Shown: positions 34,768 to 44,319 of the stretch, in pieces
Layout of the letters: each line of letters begins with the position of its first letter
Position numbering within the stretch: the first letter of the stretch is position 1
NCBI GenBank assembly: GCA_945870155.1
Contig: CAMBSB010000008.1
Location: forward strand, 1-64,000
Length of the DNA: 64,000 nucleotides
DNA from: Paludibacter jiangxiensis
GTDB lineage: Bacteria; Bacteroidota; Bacteroidia; Bacteroidales; Paludibacteraceae
Direction of reading: 5' to 3'
Position numbers and translations under genes: made by a program
Notes under the pieces: generated by a model
Told to the model about the DNA's origin: nothing
The model's input: the letters and a program-made list of their open reading frames with translations, nothing else
Database searches by the model: none

Positions 34768-35592
34768 ATGACAGAAATTTGGTTTTACTCCATTGCTAGT
34801 ACATTAGCTATTAGTCTTATATCTTTTTCGGGTGTTGTATTCGTAGCTTTTAAGCCCAAAATATTAAAACAAATCGTATTTTTATTAATCAGTTTTGCTG
34901 TAGGAGCTTTATTTGGCAATGCTTTTTTTGTGCTAATACCAGAGTCATATCATTTAATTAAAAACGAGAAATTAGTTGGTTTACTGTTGGTTGCAGGGAT
35001 TATTTTCATGTTTATACTCGAAAAATTTATACATTGGCGGCACAATCATTTCCCAAAATTCAATAAAAATGAAGCTCCGCTAGGATATATTAGTTTAGTA
35101 ACCGACAGTTTACATAATTTTACCGATGGAATATTAATTGCAGCAGCCTGGATGACAAGTCCTGAAATAGGCATCGCAACAACCATTGCTGTTATTTTGC
35201 ACGAAGTTCCACAAGAAATTAGTGATTTTGCCGTTTTATTACATGCCGGTTTTAATAGGCGTAAAGCGTTATGGCTTAACTTTATGAGTGCATGTACTGC
35301 CATATTGGGTGCAACACTAACTTTAAGCTTGGGTTATTTTACCAATATCGTTTCTATTTACATTTTACCATTTGCTGCCGGAGGGTTTATATATTTGGCT
35401 GCGTGCGATTTAATACCTGAACTTCACCGCGAAAAATCAACAAAGAAAAATTTAATTCAACTCAGTTCTATTTTGGTAGGTTTGGCTCTTATTTTTATGA
35501 TTAACAACTCAAAAGCACACAACCACAATGTTGGAACACCTGCAGTAACTGAACAAACTGAATGTAATGAAGCCCACGATCACGAACATTGA
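34768..35592 (+). CDS. ZIP family divalent metal transporter
   Basis: A 274-residue inner-membrane protein with eight predicted helices. The metal path is visible: DSLHNFTDGILIAAAW in helix 4 and AVILHEVPQEISDFAVLLH in helix 5, the paired HNxxD and HExPxE motifs of ZIP carriers. The C-terminus is His- and Glu-rich (HNHNV, ECNEAHDHEH), likely a cytoplasmic or periplasmic metal-binding tail. It imports Zn or a similar ion. No metal regulator is adjacent. Confidence 0.92.
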   Translation: MTEIWFYSIASTLAISLISFSGVVFVAFKPKILKQIVFLLISFAVGALFGNAFFVLIPESYHLIKNEKLVGLLLVAGIIFMFILEKFIHWRHNHFPKFNKNEAPLGYISLVTDSLHNFTDGILIAAAWMTSPEIGIATTIAVILHEVPQEISDFAVLLHAGFNRRKALWLNFMSACTAILGATLTLSLGYFTNIVSIYILPFAAGGFIYLAACDLIPELHREKSTKKNLIQLSSILVGLALIFMINNSKAHNHNVGTPAVTEQTECNEAHDHEH

Positions 35593-35742
35593 TTAAATGA
35601 TAAATAAAATGTCATTTGGGTTTAAAAGTAAAACAAAAAATAACTCCTAAAAATAAGTTAATATTGCTTGCTATATGAGTTAAAAACAAGTAATCTAAGC
35701 ATTAGATTTTAAACATATAGCATTTAAACAAAGTAAAAAATC

Positions 35743-35750
35743 TATCTTTG
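35743..35750 (+). promoter_or_regulatory. -7 box before the porin-family gene
   Basis: TATCTTTG, 41 bases before the ATG at 35791; no clear -33 element. Confidence 0.55.
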
Positions 35751-35790
35751 TATTCTGAAATAATTAATTCATAAAAACTAAACTAAACCA

Positions 35791-36438
35791 ATGAAGTCCG
35801 CTTTAAAATTAAGTATTATAATTTGTTTATTACTAACAGTTTACAGCTTGAATGCTCAAATTTACCGAGTTGAAATAGGGTACGGCAAGCCTAGCAGATA
35901 TGGTGCAGAATCAAGAACTACACATTTCGATGGTATTCGATTAGGAGCAACTGCTGAATTTAAATTAAAAGATAATTTCAGTTTACTAACCGGAGCTTTG
36001 TACAATGCAGTTTACGCCAAAGAAGTACAGTATTACTCTCCTTCCGACTCGGTAACTTACCGCACATTTGGTCATTCTATTGATATTCCATTGCGTTTGA
36101 CCTACACTCTCGACATTTCTAAAACAATGAAAGCATTTGCATTTGCTGGGCCAAATATCAATATTGGATTATTTCAACCGCAAAAAATTAGCACAGTATT
36201 AACCACTTCTTTAGCTGAATATACAAACCTTAATGATCTGGATTACAGTGAAAATGATTTGTACAAACGAGCACTTATCAGCAGGATAAATTTCCAAATT
36301 GGAGCCGGAGCCGGTTTACAATGGAAAAATTATCAAATTAAAGGCGGTTATGATTTTGGCTTAAATAGCATTAATAAGATTGATACAAGTAAACTTTTCC
36401 AAAGTGGTTGGTATGTTTCTTTGGTGTATCAGTTTTAA
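35791..36438 (+). CDS. Outer-membrane beta-barrel protein, porin family
   Basis: A 215-residue protein with signal peptide ending at LNAQ (residue 22). The mature part is an eight-strand type barrel (GIRLGATAEFKLKDNFSLLTGALY, SIDIPLRLTYTL, AFAFAGPNINIG, QIGAGAGLQWKNYQIKGGYDFGL) ending in YQF, the aromatic end that guides barrel insertion. It resembles the Bacteroidota PF13568-type barrels. Function unknown; single gene. Confidence 0.8.
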   Translation: MKSALKLSIIICLLLTVYSLNAQIYRVEIGYGKPSRYGAESRTTHFDGIRLGATAEFKLKDNFSLLTGALYNAVYAKEVQYYSPSDSVTYRTFGHSIDIPLRLTYTLDISKTMKAFAFAGPNINIGLFQPQKISTVLTTSLAEYTNLNDLDYSENDLYKRALISRINFQIGAGAGLQWKNYQIKGGYDFGLNSINKIDTSKLFQSGWYVSLVYQF

Positions 36439-36628
36439 TCAAATTAGATAATGAGAATAAAGGAGCTGAATCCAATTGTGGGTTTGGCTTTTTACGTAAA
36501 AAAACACACAAGATATAAGTGTAAAAACAGAACAAAAAAACTTACTTCTTTTTTCGCAATACCTTATTTAAAAAATATCTGAAATTCAGTTTGACATAGT
36601 TTTATACTAATTAATACAATCGATAAAG

Positions 36629-37930
36629 ATGCAACTTTATTCTTTATTTCAAAAGTATCCAATTATTTGTACGGATAGTCGAAATTGTCCACAGGACTCC
36701 ATTTTTTTTGCACTAAAAGGTGAAAATTTCAATGCCAATGCTTATGCCAAATTGGCCTTAAACAATGGTTGTAAATATGCGGTAGTTGATGAGGCCGAAT
36801 ATGCAATTGATGAACGTTATATTTTGGTTGACAGCGTTTTGGAAAGTTTGCAAGATTTAGCAAAACATCACCGCAAGCAATTAAAAACTTCGATTATTGG
36901 TATTACCGGAACAAATGGAAAAACCACAAGCAAAGAGTTAATTGCTTCTGTTTTGTGTGAAAAATTCAATATTCTTTACACGCAAGGTAACTTGAACAAT
37001 CACATAGGTGTTCCACTCACCTTGTTAAAAATGAAATCAGAGCATGAAATTGCCGTAATTGAAATGGGAGCTAATCACTTAGGTGAAATAAAAATTCTGT
37101 CTGAAATTGCTTGCCCCGATTATGGCATCATTACCAATGTTGGTAAAGCACATCTCGAAGGATTTGGAAGTTTTGAAGGAATAATGAAAACTAAGGCTGA
37201 ACTTTATGATTTTATTAAAAATGAAGGCAAATTAATTTTCAAAAATAAAGACAATAAGTTTTTATTGAAAATGGCTGATGATGCAGGATTAACAAGTGAT
37301 AAAATAATTGATTTCAGTTTAAACTCAGAAAATAAAAATTGTCTGGTTTGGGGTGAAATTTCCGCAAATTCACCTTTTCTGGAAATGAATTGCATTGTGA
37401 ATCAATCAGATGCAGTAAATATTAAAACAAAATTAGTTGGTGCATATAATGCTGAAAATATTTTAGCCGCCGTAACTATTGGTAATTATTTTGGCATTGA
37501 AATTGAAAAAATTAAAAAGGGTTTAGAAAACTACACCCCACAAAATAACAGATCGCAGCTTACGATTACCGAAAACAACAAACTGATTGTGGATGCATAC
37601 AATGCTAATCCAACAAGTATGGCAGCTGCAATTAAGAATTTTGCCGAAATGGATGTAAGTCCTAAAGTATTGATATTGGGTGATATGCTCGAGTTGGGTG
37701 ATTTGGCTCAACAGGAACATCAGGCTATAGTTAATTTACTTAAAGAACACAACTTGACAGAAGTTTTTCTTGTTGGTAAGTTTTTCAAACAAACTTCAAC
37801 TGATTTTTGTTGTTTTGAAACGGTAGAATTATTAATGCATCAACTTGAAATTCAACCTATTAAAAACAGTTATGTGATTATCAAAGGATCGAGAGGGATT
37901 AAGCTCGAAAATGTTCTTGGATTACTTTAA
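36629..37930 (+). CDS. murF: UDP-N-acetylmuramoyl-tripeptide:D-Ala-D-Ala ligase MurF
   Basis: A 433-residue Mur ligase that adds D-Ala-D-Ala to the peptidoglycan precursor. The ATP site GITGTNGKTT is at residues 91-100, followed by GNLNNHIGVPLTLL and EMGANHLGEI, both typical of MurF rather than MurC/D/E. The C-terminal domain has DAYNANPTSM and LGDMLELG. Length is normal. It is not in a dcw cluster here; the next gene, 36 bases on, encodes an unknown coiled-coil protein. Confidence 0.96.
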   Translation: MQLYSLFQKYPIICTDSRNCPQDSIFFALKGENFNANAYAKLALNNGCKYAVVDEAEYAIDERYILVDSVLESLQDLAKHHRKQLKTSIIGITGTNGKTTSKELIASVLCEKFNILYTQGNLNNHIGVPLTLLKMKSEHEIAVIEMGANHLGEIKILSEIACPDYGIITNVGKAHLEGFGSFEGIMKTKAELYDFIKNEGKLIFKNKDNKFLLKMADDAGLTSDKIIDFSLNSENKNCLVWGEISANSPFLEMNCIVNQSDAVNIKTKLVGAYNAENILAAVTIGNYFGIEIEKIKKGLENYTPQNNRSQLTITENNKLIVDAYNANPTSMAAAIKNFAEMDVSPKVLILGDMLELGDLAQQEHQAIVNLLKEHNLTEVFLVGKFFKQTSTDFCCFETVELLMHQLEIQPIKNSYVIIKGSRGIKLENVLGLL

Positions 37931-37966
37931 ATACTTGATTATTATTAAAATTGATATTATTCCTTT

Positions 37967-38857
37967 ATGAAAAAAAACAGTTATATATTACTTACAGTTT
38001 TGTCAGTAGTAATTGTTGTGTTAATTATTGCAGTTGTTTACTTTGTAAAAAGAGCCAACGATAAAGAAAAAGAAATTGCTGAAGTGGTAGAATTGATGTC
38101 TTTTGAAAAAGAACAAGTTGAACGTGAATTTCAGGATTTAACAACGGAGTTTGATGGTTATTCCACCAATATAAAAAACGACTCATTATTCAAACTGCTT
38201 GACAATCAAAAAATTAAAGTTCAGCAATTGCTTGAAGAACTTAGAATTACCAAAGCAACTAATGCGAAACGAATAGCTGAACTTAGAAAAGAATTGGCAA
38301 CTGTACGCAAAGTCATGGTGCATTATGTGAATCAAATTGACTCATTGGATGCCGCTAATAAAATTTTAAAAACAGAAAATGTAGAAGTGAATAAAAAATA
38401 TAAGGAAGCTTCTCAAACAGTTGAGCAACTTTCAAAGGAGAAACAAAACCTGAACGAAGTTGTAACCCGAGCTTCTAAGCTTGATATGTCATCGTTTAGC
38501 ATGACGCCTCTGAACAAAAGAAACAAAAAAGTAAGTTGGTTATCAGATATTGCCACTTTACAATTTAATTATACCATTGCAAAAAACATTACATCTGAAC
38601 CGGGACAAAAAACTTTATATTTAAGAATTACCCGACCAGACGAAGAAGTATTATCTAAAACTTCTGATCAGGTTTTTCTGTTTGAAAATAAATATATTCA
38701 ATATTCAGCCAAAAAAGATTTTGAATACACCGGTGAACAATTAGCCGGAGTTATATTTTGGAAAGTAGAAGAAATTCTACAAAATGGTAAATACCGGGCT
38801 GATTTTTTTGTTGATGGAAATTTGATAGGTAAATATACGTTTGAAATAAAGAAATAA
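37967..38857 (+). CDS. Membrane-anchored coiled-coil protein of unknown function
   Basis: A 296-residue protein with one N-terminal membrane helix (about 7-28) and a long coiled coil (about 30-175) rich in Glu, Lys and Leu. The C-terminal 110 residues form a small beta-rich domain (LQFNYTIAKNI, KTLYLRITRPDEEVL, YRADFFVDGNLIGKYTFEI), probably periplasmic. Similar proteins occur in Bacteroidota, but I know no function. It follows murF by 36 bases and may act in the envelope. Confidence 0.72.
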   Translation: MKKNSYILLTVLSVVIVVLIIAVVYFVKRANDKEKEIAEVVELMSFEKEQVEREFQDLTTEFDGYSTNIKNDSLFKLLDNQKIKVQQLLEELRITKATNAKRIAELRKELATVRKVMVHYVNQIDSLDAANKILKTENVEVNKKYKEASQTVEQLSKEKQNLNEVVTRASKLDMSSFSMTPLNKRNKKVSWLSDIATLQFNYTIAKNITSEPGQKTLYLRITRPDEEVLSKTSDQVFLFENKYIQYSAKKDFEYTGEQLAGVIFWKVEEILQNGKYRADFFVDGNLIGKYTFEIKK

Positions 38858-38858
38858 G

Positions 38859-39064
38859 GACCCCCTACCCCCAAATGGGGGTTTAAGACCAGGTCTTTGA
38901 AACATGAAATAAGACATTAATTTAGAGAATAACTTCAATAGGTTTGGCCTTTAGGCCATTCTTTAAAAAGAAAATATCTAAAATGGGCTTTAGCCAAAAA
39001 AAAATTAGCAAAGAACAAAGACCGCCCTACCCCCAAATGGGGGTTTAAAACCAGGTCTTTGAAA
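38859..39064. repeat. Two tandem REP-like repeats with shared flanks
   Basis: Copies at 38859-38904 and 39020-39064 share CCTACCCCCAAATGGGGGTT and a following ACCAGGTCTTTGAAACA in the same orientation. Between them are GGCCTTTAGGCC and GGGCTTTAGCC palindromes. Confidence 0.8.
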
Positions 39065-39102
39065 CACGAAACGCGAAACACGAAACACGAAACACGAAAC
39101 AC
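39061..39102. repeat. Seven-base tandem repeat, six copies
   Basis: GAAACAC repeated six times (one copy GAAACGC) ending 9 bases before the lutB-like ATG. Copy number variation here could alter translation of that gene. Confidence 0.85.
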
Positions 39103-39111
39103 GAATCAAAA

Positions 39112-40497
39112 ATGTCAACCAGTCAGAAATTTCATACAGCATCTGAAAAAATCGCTTTCGATACTAAACATCGAAATACGATAAAATTCAACATATCGAA
39201 ATACGATGTGGCTGTAAGTAAGGGTATGGCTCGTTACAAAAATGTGGAGATTGCAAAAGAAAATGCAGCTGCAATTAAGGCTGATGTTATGAATAATTGG
39301 GATAATTATTTGTTGGAATTTGAAGAAAAAATTAGTGCACGTGGTGTTGAAGTACTTTGGGCAAAAGATGAGCATGAAGCTACAGAATATATTAAAAAGA
39401 TATTGGTTGAAAATGATGCCAAATTGCTTGTTAAAAGCAAATCGATGACTACCGAAGAAATTGAGTTGAATCAAACGGCCGAAAGTATTGGCTGTGAGTC
39501 TGTTGAAACTGATTTAGGTGAATTTATAGTGCAAGTTGCCGGCGAAAAACCATATCATATTGTTACTCCGGCCATGCATAAATCGAAAGGTGACATTGCC
39601 AAACTTTTCAACGAAAAATTCAATACGCCTATTGACAGCACTCCCGAAGAAATGACCGAATATGTACGTCAGGTTTTGCGAAAAAAGTACACGCAAGCTG
39701 AAATTGGAGTTACCGGTGCAAATTTTTTGATTGCTGATATCGGTGGTGTTTCTGTAACCGAAAATGAAGGCAATGCTTTGATGTCCACTGCTTTTCCAAA
39801 AGTGCATATTGTAATTGCCGGAATAGAAAAAATTATTCCGAAGATGAGTCAACTGGGTTTATTTTACCCTTTGTTGGCAGCACATGGAACCGGACAGCAA
39901 ATAACGGCATACAATACAATTTTCACCGGACCACGAAAAGAAAATGAAGTGGATGGCCCCGAAAAAATGTATGTAATTTTGCTGGACAACGGAAGAACCA
40001 ATGTTTATGCCGATTCCGAAGCTTGTTCTGCTTTGACATGTATCAGATGTGGTGCGTGTTTAAACGCTTGCCCGGTTTACAAAACCATAGGCGGTTATAC
40101 TTACGATACAACATATAGCGGCCCTATCGGCTCAATTTTAACGCCTTTTTTACGAGGATTTAAGGATTTTTCTCATTTAAGTTTTGCGTCTTCACTTTGT
40201 GGCAAATGTGTAGAAGTTTGTCCGGTAAAAATTCCAATTACCGATATTTTATTATCAAACCGACGGAAAGCTGTAGAACAAAATTTGAGACCAAAAATGG
40301 AGAAATTACTTATGAATGGATTTAAATTCATAAGTTCTGAACGCAAAGTTTTTGATTTTTTACCGGGACAAATGAAAACTTTTGGTACATTTCCACTCAA
40401 TTTTATGGTTTGGGGGCCAAAAAGATCTATGCCTACGTTTGCTAAAAAATCATTTTCAGAACAATATATACAAAATAAAAACAACAAACATATTTAA
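39112..40497 (+). CDS. LutB-like iron-sulfur protein (lactate utilisation family)
   Basis: A 461-residue protein of the LutB/YkgF family. The N-terminal 280 residues are the LUD domain (LLVKSKSMTTEEI, GVTGANFLIADIGGVSVTENEGNA). Two 4Fe-4S binding sets follow: CIRCGACLNACP (Cys310, 313, 316, 320) and CGKCVEVCPVKIP (Cys363, 366, 370). It takes part in L-lactate oxidation with LutA and LutC, or similar quinone-linked reactions. Neither lutA nor lutC is beside it in this window, so its partners must lie elsewhere. Confidence 0.9.
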   Translation: MSTSQKFHTASEKIAFDTKHRNTIKFNISKYDVAVSKGMARYKNVEIAKENAAAIKADVMNNWDNYLLEFEEKISARGVEVLWAKDEHEATEYIKKILVENDAKLLVKSKSMTTEEIELNQTAESIGCESVETDLGEFIVQVAGEKPYHIVTPAMHKSKGDIAKLFNEKFNTPIDSTPEEMTEYVRQVLRKKYTQAEIGVTGANFLIADIGGVSVTENEGNALMSTAFPKVHIVIAGIEKIIPKMSQLGLFYPLLAAHGTGQQITAYNTIFTGPRKENEVDGPEKMYVILLDNGRTNVYADSEACSALTCIRCGACLNACPVYKTIGGYTYDTTYSGPIGSILTPFLRGFKDFSHLSFASSLCGKCVEVCPVKIPITDILLSNRRKAVEQNLRPKMEKLLMNGFKFISSERKVFDFLPGQMKTFGTFPLNFMVWGPKRSMPTFAKKSFSEQYIQNKNNKHI

Positions 40498-40508
40498 CTC
40501 AATCTAAA

Positions 40509-40967
40509 ATGAAACAACTAACATTTATTTCTATCTGCTTGATATTATTCACTTTATCATTTACATCGTGTAAAGAAGACGATTATGCAGATTGGAAAAT
40601 ATTAAACGACAAATGGTACGAAACACATAAAAGCGATCCCGGTTTTAATCAAACTGAAAACGGTTTATGCTACAAAGTAAATTACCAGAGTTTATTCAAC
40701 AAAAAACCAAATCTATCAAGCTATGTTACTGTTAAATATTCCGGAAAATTTATTGATGGAACTGTATTTGATAGCAATGATGCAATGCCTCCAACAAAAC
40801 TATCAAATTTAATAACCGGTTGGGGCGAAGGTTTGAGATTAATGAATGTAGGAAGCAATTTTACTTTTTACATACCAAGTGCTTTAGGATATGGTGATGA
40901 AGTATCGGGAAAAATTCCACCTTATTCTGTTCTTATTTTCGAAGTTGAATTGCTTGATATAGAGTAA
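40509..40967 (+). CDS. FKBP-type peptidyl-prolyl isomerase lipoprotein
   Basis: A 152-residue lipoprotein (lipobox SFTSC, Cys21). The FKBP domain covers about residues 65-150: VTVKYSGKFIDGTVFDSN, then GWGEGLRLMNVGSNFTFYIPSALGYGD and PYSVLIFEVELLDIE. It should assist folding of exported proteins in the periplasm or at the outer membrane. It starts 11 bases after the LutB-like gene. The active-site aromatic and aspartate residues appear conserved. Confidence 0.9.
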   Translation: MKQLTFISICLILFTLSFTSCKEDDYADWKILNDKWYETHKSDPGFNQTENGLCYKVNYQSLFNKKPNLSSYVTVKYSGKFIDGTVFDSNDAMPPTKLSNLITGWGEGLRLMNVGSNFTFYIPSALGYGDEVSGKIPPYSVLIFEVELLDIE

Positions 40968-41024
40968 TTTAATTACAAAAATGTTTAATTTCTAATGTCA
41001 AATTCTTTAAACAAAGATTTTACG

Positions 41025-42350
41025 ATGAAAAAAAATGCGATATTACTATTTTTGTTTATTTCAGTTTCATTATTTGCAGCTGAATATACAATCGAAACTG
41101 TACCAAATCCTAAGGAATTAAACAATTCATATGTTAGTAATCCTGATAAGATTATAAGTGATAATACAGTATATCAATTAAATACAAAATTAAATTCGCT
41201 TGAAAGCCAAAACGGTTCTCAAGGAGTTATTGTAGTTTTAAATTCCATAGGATTACATGATATTGAATCTTTTGCAACTTCATTATTTGCAAAATGGGGA
41301 ATTGGAAGTGCCAAAAACAACAATGGTTTCTTGCTTTTATTCGTCTTAGATCAGAAACTGATTAAGATAGAAACAGGATATGGTGTAGAAGGCGTACTTC
41401 CTGATGCTATTTGCAAAAGGATACAGATGGAAAAAATGATTCCTGAATTCAAAAAAGGGGATTATGATGCAGGTTTTATTGCAGGAGTTGATAAAATTGT
41501 ATCTTTGGTAAACAAAGAACCTTTCGATGAGAAAATTGTTATTCCTTGGGATGAGATTATACCAATTGCAGGCATTGTTTACATAGTTTTGATGGTTTTA
41601 GCTCTTCTTTGGATTAATAATATTATTCTTAAAGTTAAAAAGGACACCAGATATACTACCAATATTGCTAAATTTAAAGCAATTAAAGCAGAAAAAACCG
41701 GTGTAATTATTTTGATTTCGGCCATTATTCCTGTTTTAGCTTTTGTTGGGGTTTTACTGTTTAAATTTCCATTTTATTTGCTGGTTTTGGTAATTCCTAT
41801 TCCATTTACTACAATTCCGGCTAATATCTTTGCTAAAATAGCCATGTTGCGCATTAGACGTGAACCAATAAAATGTAATGCATGCGATGGCACTATGCAC
41901 ATTTTGTCCGAAAAGCAGGAAGATACTTATTTAAAATTGTCGCAGCAATTTGAGGAACAGTTACATGCTGTTGATTACGATGTATTTGTATGCGATAGTT
42001 GTAAAAACGAGGCAATTTTCACTTTGGACAAACCAAGTATTTATAGTGACTGTCCGAAATGTGGAACTAAAGCATTTATTTTGAAAGAAAAACGCACTTT
42101 AATTGCACCAACTCATCTAACCGGTGGAACTGAAAGGACGACATATCATTGTAAATTCTGCGGCCACGAAGAACATCACAATGACAATATACCACGTTTA
42201 CAAAATAGTGGTTCGGCGTTTGTTGGAGGTGCTGTTGCCGGCAGTTTATTTAGTGGTCGTGGCGGATTTAGCGGTGGAGGCGGTGGCTTCAGCGGCGGTG
42301 GTTTTGGCGGTGGCATGTCAGGTGGTGGAGGAAGTACAAGTGGATGGTAA
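41025..42350 (+). CDS. TPM domain membrane protein with zinc ribbons and Gly-rich tail
   Basis: A 441-residue protein from the ATG at 41025, where a signal peptide begins; the frame also opens at 40995. The TPM domain spans about 30-150 (VYQLNTKLNSLESQNGSQGVIVVLNSIG, KNNNGFLLLFVLDQKLIKIETGYGVEG). Membrane helices follow (about 178-200, 228-270). Then Cys pairs (CNACDG, CDSC, CPKCG, CKFCGH) suggest zinc ribbons in the cytoplasm, and the end is a Gly/Ser-rich tail of about 45 residues. TPM-LemA pairs are common; the function is still unclear. Confidence 0.88.
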   Translation: MKKNAILLFLFISVSLFAAEYTIETVPNPKELNNSYVSNPDKIISDNTVYQLNTKLNSLESQNGSQGVIVVLNSIGLHDIESFATSLFAKWGIGSAKNNNGFLLLFVLDQKLIKIETGYGVEGVLPDAICKRIQMEKMIPEFKKGDYDAGFIAGVDKIVSLVNKEPFDEKIVIPWDEIIPIAGIVYIVLMVLALLWINNIILKVKKDTRYTTNIAKFKAIKAEKTGVIILISAIIPVLAFVGVLLFKFPFYLLVLVIPIPFTTIPANIFAKIAMLRIRREPIKCNACDGTMHILSEKQEDTYLKLSQQFEEQLHAVDYDVFVCDSCKNEAIFTLDKPSIYSDCPKCGTKAFILKEKRTLIAPTHLTGGTERTTYHCKFCGHEEHHNDNIPRLQNSGSAFVGGAVAGSLFSGRGGFSGGGGGFSGGGFGGGMSGGGGSTSGW

Positions 42351-42367
42351 GATAGAGCAAAGAGAAG

Positions 42368-42395
42368 ACCCCCAACCCCCAAATGGGGGCTTTAG
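42368..42395. repeat. REP-like palindrome
   Basis: A single copy (ACCCCCAAATGGGGGCTTTA core) between the TPM and LemA genes. Confidence 0.7.
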
Positions 42396-42489
42396 GTAAA
42401 AGAATAAAGAAAAAAGAGCAAAGAACAAAGACAATAGAATAATCTCAATTATTTAATTTAAAAATAAATCAATTTAAAAATCAATTTTT

Positions 42490-43080
42490 ATGGGCAAAAA
42501 CAATATTACATTAATCGTAGTTGTAGCAGTTTTGGCTATTACTGTATTTTGGGGAATTTCAGCGTATAATGGTTTAGTAGGCAAACAAGAAAGTGTTGAC
42601 GGACAATGGGCTAATGTTGAAAACCAATATCAACGTCGTGCCGATTTGATTCCAAATTTAGTTGCAACTGTTAAGGGATATGCATCTCACGAGAGCGAAA
42701 CGCTGGAAGGAGTTATTGCTGCACGTGCAAAAGCGACTCAAATAACTGTTGATCCACAGAATCTTACACCTGAAAAACTGCAGGAATATCAGGCAGCTCA
42801 AGGTCAATTATCTTCTGCCTTGGGAAAACTTTTGATGATAACTGAAAACTATCCTGATTTAAAAGCAAATCAAAACTTTTTGGAACTTCAAGCTCAATTG
42901 GAAGGTACTGAAAATAGAATTACCACCGAACGTGGACGATTTAACGAGATGGCAAAAACCTATAATGCTTCTATTCGCAAATTTCCAACCAATATCGTTG
43001 CGGGCTTTGGTAGTTTCGACAAAAAACCTTATTTCGAAGCAGAAGCAGGAAGCGAAAAAGCTCCTGAAGTAAAATTCTAA
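42490..43080 (+). CDS. lemA: LemA family protein
   Basis: A 196-residue protein with one N-terminal membrane helix (about 7-25) and a helical LemA domain. YNGLVGKQESVDGQWANVENQYQRRADLIPNLV and TERGRFNEMAKTYNASIRKFP are the family blocks. It is the second gene of a TPM-LemA pair, probably acting together at the inner membrane. A REP-like copy and 139 bases lie between them, so co-transcription is not certain. Confidence 0.95.
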   Translation: MGKNNITLIVVVAVLAITVFWGISAYNGLVGKQESVDGQWANVENQYQRRADLIPNLVATVKGYASHESETLEGVIAARAKATQITVDPQNLTPEKLQEYQAAQGQLSSALGKLLMITENYPDLKANQNFLELQAQLEGTENRITTERGRFNEMAKTYNASIRKFPTNIVAGFGSFDKKPYFEAEAGSEKAPEVKF

Positions 43081-43097
43081 AAATTAAATTCTATTGT

Positions 43098-43137
43098 CAA
43101 TACTTCGGTTTCAAAAAATTCAGAAACCGAAGTGTTG
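43098..43137 (+). terminator. 15-base hairpin after lemA
   Basis: Arms at 43098-43112 and 43123-43137 (CAATACTTCGGTTTC with GAAACCGAAGTGTTG; one G-T pair). It lacks a T run, so termination is uncertain. Confidence 0.6.
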
Positions 43138-43161
43138 CTGTATATTATAAACTTCTATTTT

Positions 43162-44163
43162 ATGTCACATTCTGACTCCTATACACCTAGTAAAGAAAGA
43201 TATACCAATTCGGTAGGCTATCAAAATTGTGGAAAAAGCGGCTTAAAACTCCCCCGTATTTCATTGGGATTGTGGCATAACTTTGGCGATGTGGATGACG
43301 CTGACGAGGCTTTGAAAATGATTCAATTTGCTTTCGACAATGGTATAACGCATTTTGATTTAGCCAATAACTATGGAACTCCATTTGGAAGCGCCGAGAA
43401 AAATTTTGGTAAAATCCTAAAAAAACACTTCTCTGATTATCGTGATGAAATGATTATCAGCACCAAAGCCGGTCACGAAATGTGGCCAGGACCTTATGGT
43501 GATGGAGGTTCACGCAAGTATTTAATGTCCAGTATTGATCAAAGTTTAAACCGCATGAAACTGGATTATGTGGATATTTTCTATTCACATCGTTACGACC
43601 CCGAAACTCCAATTGCTGAAACCATGGGCGCATTGTCGGACATAGTGAAACAAGGAAAAGCTTTATATGTGGGAATTTCGAAATATCCCGAAGACAAAGC
43701 CCGGGAAGCATATCAAATTTTGAAAGAGAATGGCACGCCTTGCCTCATTTATCAAGGACGCTACAGTATTTTCACACGTGAAATTGAACAGGAAGTATTG
43801 CCACTTGCCGAAGAAAATGGTGTTGGATTTATTGGTTTTTCGCCGCTAGCACAAGGTATGCTGAGCGATAAGTACCTGAATGGCATACCCGAAAATTCTC
43901 GTGCTGCACACAGTTATGGATTTTTACAAAAAAGTCAGTTAACAGCCGATAAAATTGAAAAAATCAGCAAACTAAATGATATTGCAGCTCAAAGAGGACA
44001 AACTTTGGCACAAATGGCTTTGGCTTGGTGTTTTCACAAAACACAAATTGACTCGGTTATTGTAGGTACAAGTTCGGTAAAACAGTTGCAAGACAATATT
44101 GATTCACTAAAGAATATCACGTTTACCGAGGATGAACTTTGGAGAATTGGGGAGTTAGGTTGA
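43162..44163 (+). CDS. Aldo/keto reductase, YghZ-like
   Basis: A 333-residue NADPH-dependent reductase of the AKR14/Kv-beta branch from the ATG at 43162 (the frame opens 30 bases earlier at a TTG). The catalytic tetrad is readable as THFDLANNYG (Asp, Tyr), ISTKAGH (Lys) and FYSHRYD (His). ISKYPEDKA, FSPLAQGMLSDKY and VIVGTSSVKQL are YghZ-type features. Escherichia coli YghZ reduces L-glyceraldehyde-3-phosphate and similar carbonyls; the real substrate here is unknown. Confidence 0.9.
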   Translation: MSHSDSYTPSKERYTNSVGYQNCGKSGLKLPRISLGLWHNFGDVDDADEALKMIQFAFDNGITHFDLANNYGTPFGSAEKNFGKILKKHFSDYRDEMIISTKAGHEMWPGPYGDGGSRKYLMSSIDQSLNRMKLDYVDIFYSHRYDPETPIAETMGALSDIVKQGKALYVGISKYPEDKAREAYQILKENGTPCLIYQGRYSIFTREIEQEVLPLAEENGVGFIGFSPLAQGMLSDKYLNGIPENSRAAHSYGFLQKSQLTADKIEKISKLNDIAAQRGQTLAQMALAWCFHKTQIDSVIVGTSSVKQLQDNIDSLKNITFTEDELWRIGELG

Positions 44164-44171
44164 AAAAATAT

Positions 44172-44200
44172 CTGCCCCCTAACCCCCTAAAGGGGGAATA
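44172..44200. repeat. REP-like palindrome
   Basis: CTGCCCCCTAACCCCCTAAA core just after the reductase stop. No facing partner lies nearby. Confidence 0.8.
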
Positions 44201-44319
44201 CTGTGGGAAGTTATGATGTATCAATTTGATGGAAGCTGAGTAGAAATATGTATTTTTAGTATTTTGAATTTAACACACTCAACAAATTAATCCTGTGTTA
44301 ATTTTTAGATTAGTTTATT

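Noticed and set aside
42124-42399. Plus-strand frame over the Gly-rich end of the TPM gene
   Set aside because: A frame shadow of GGT-rich codons.
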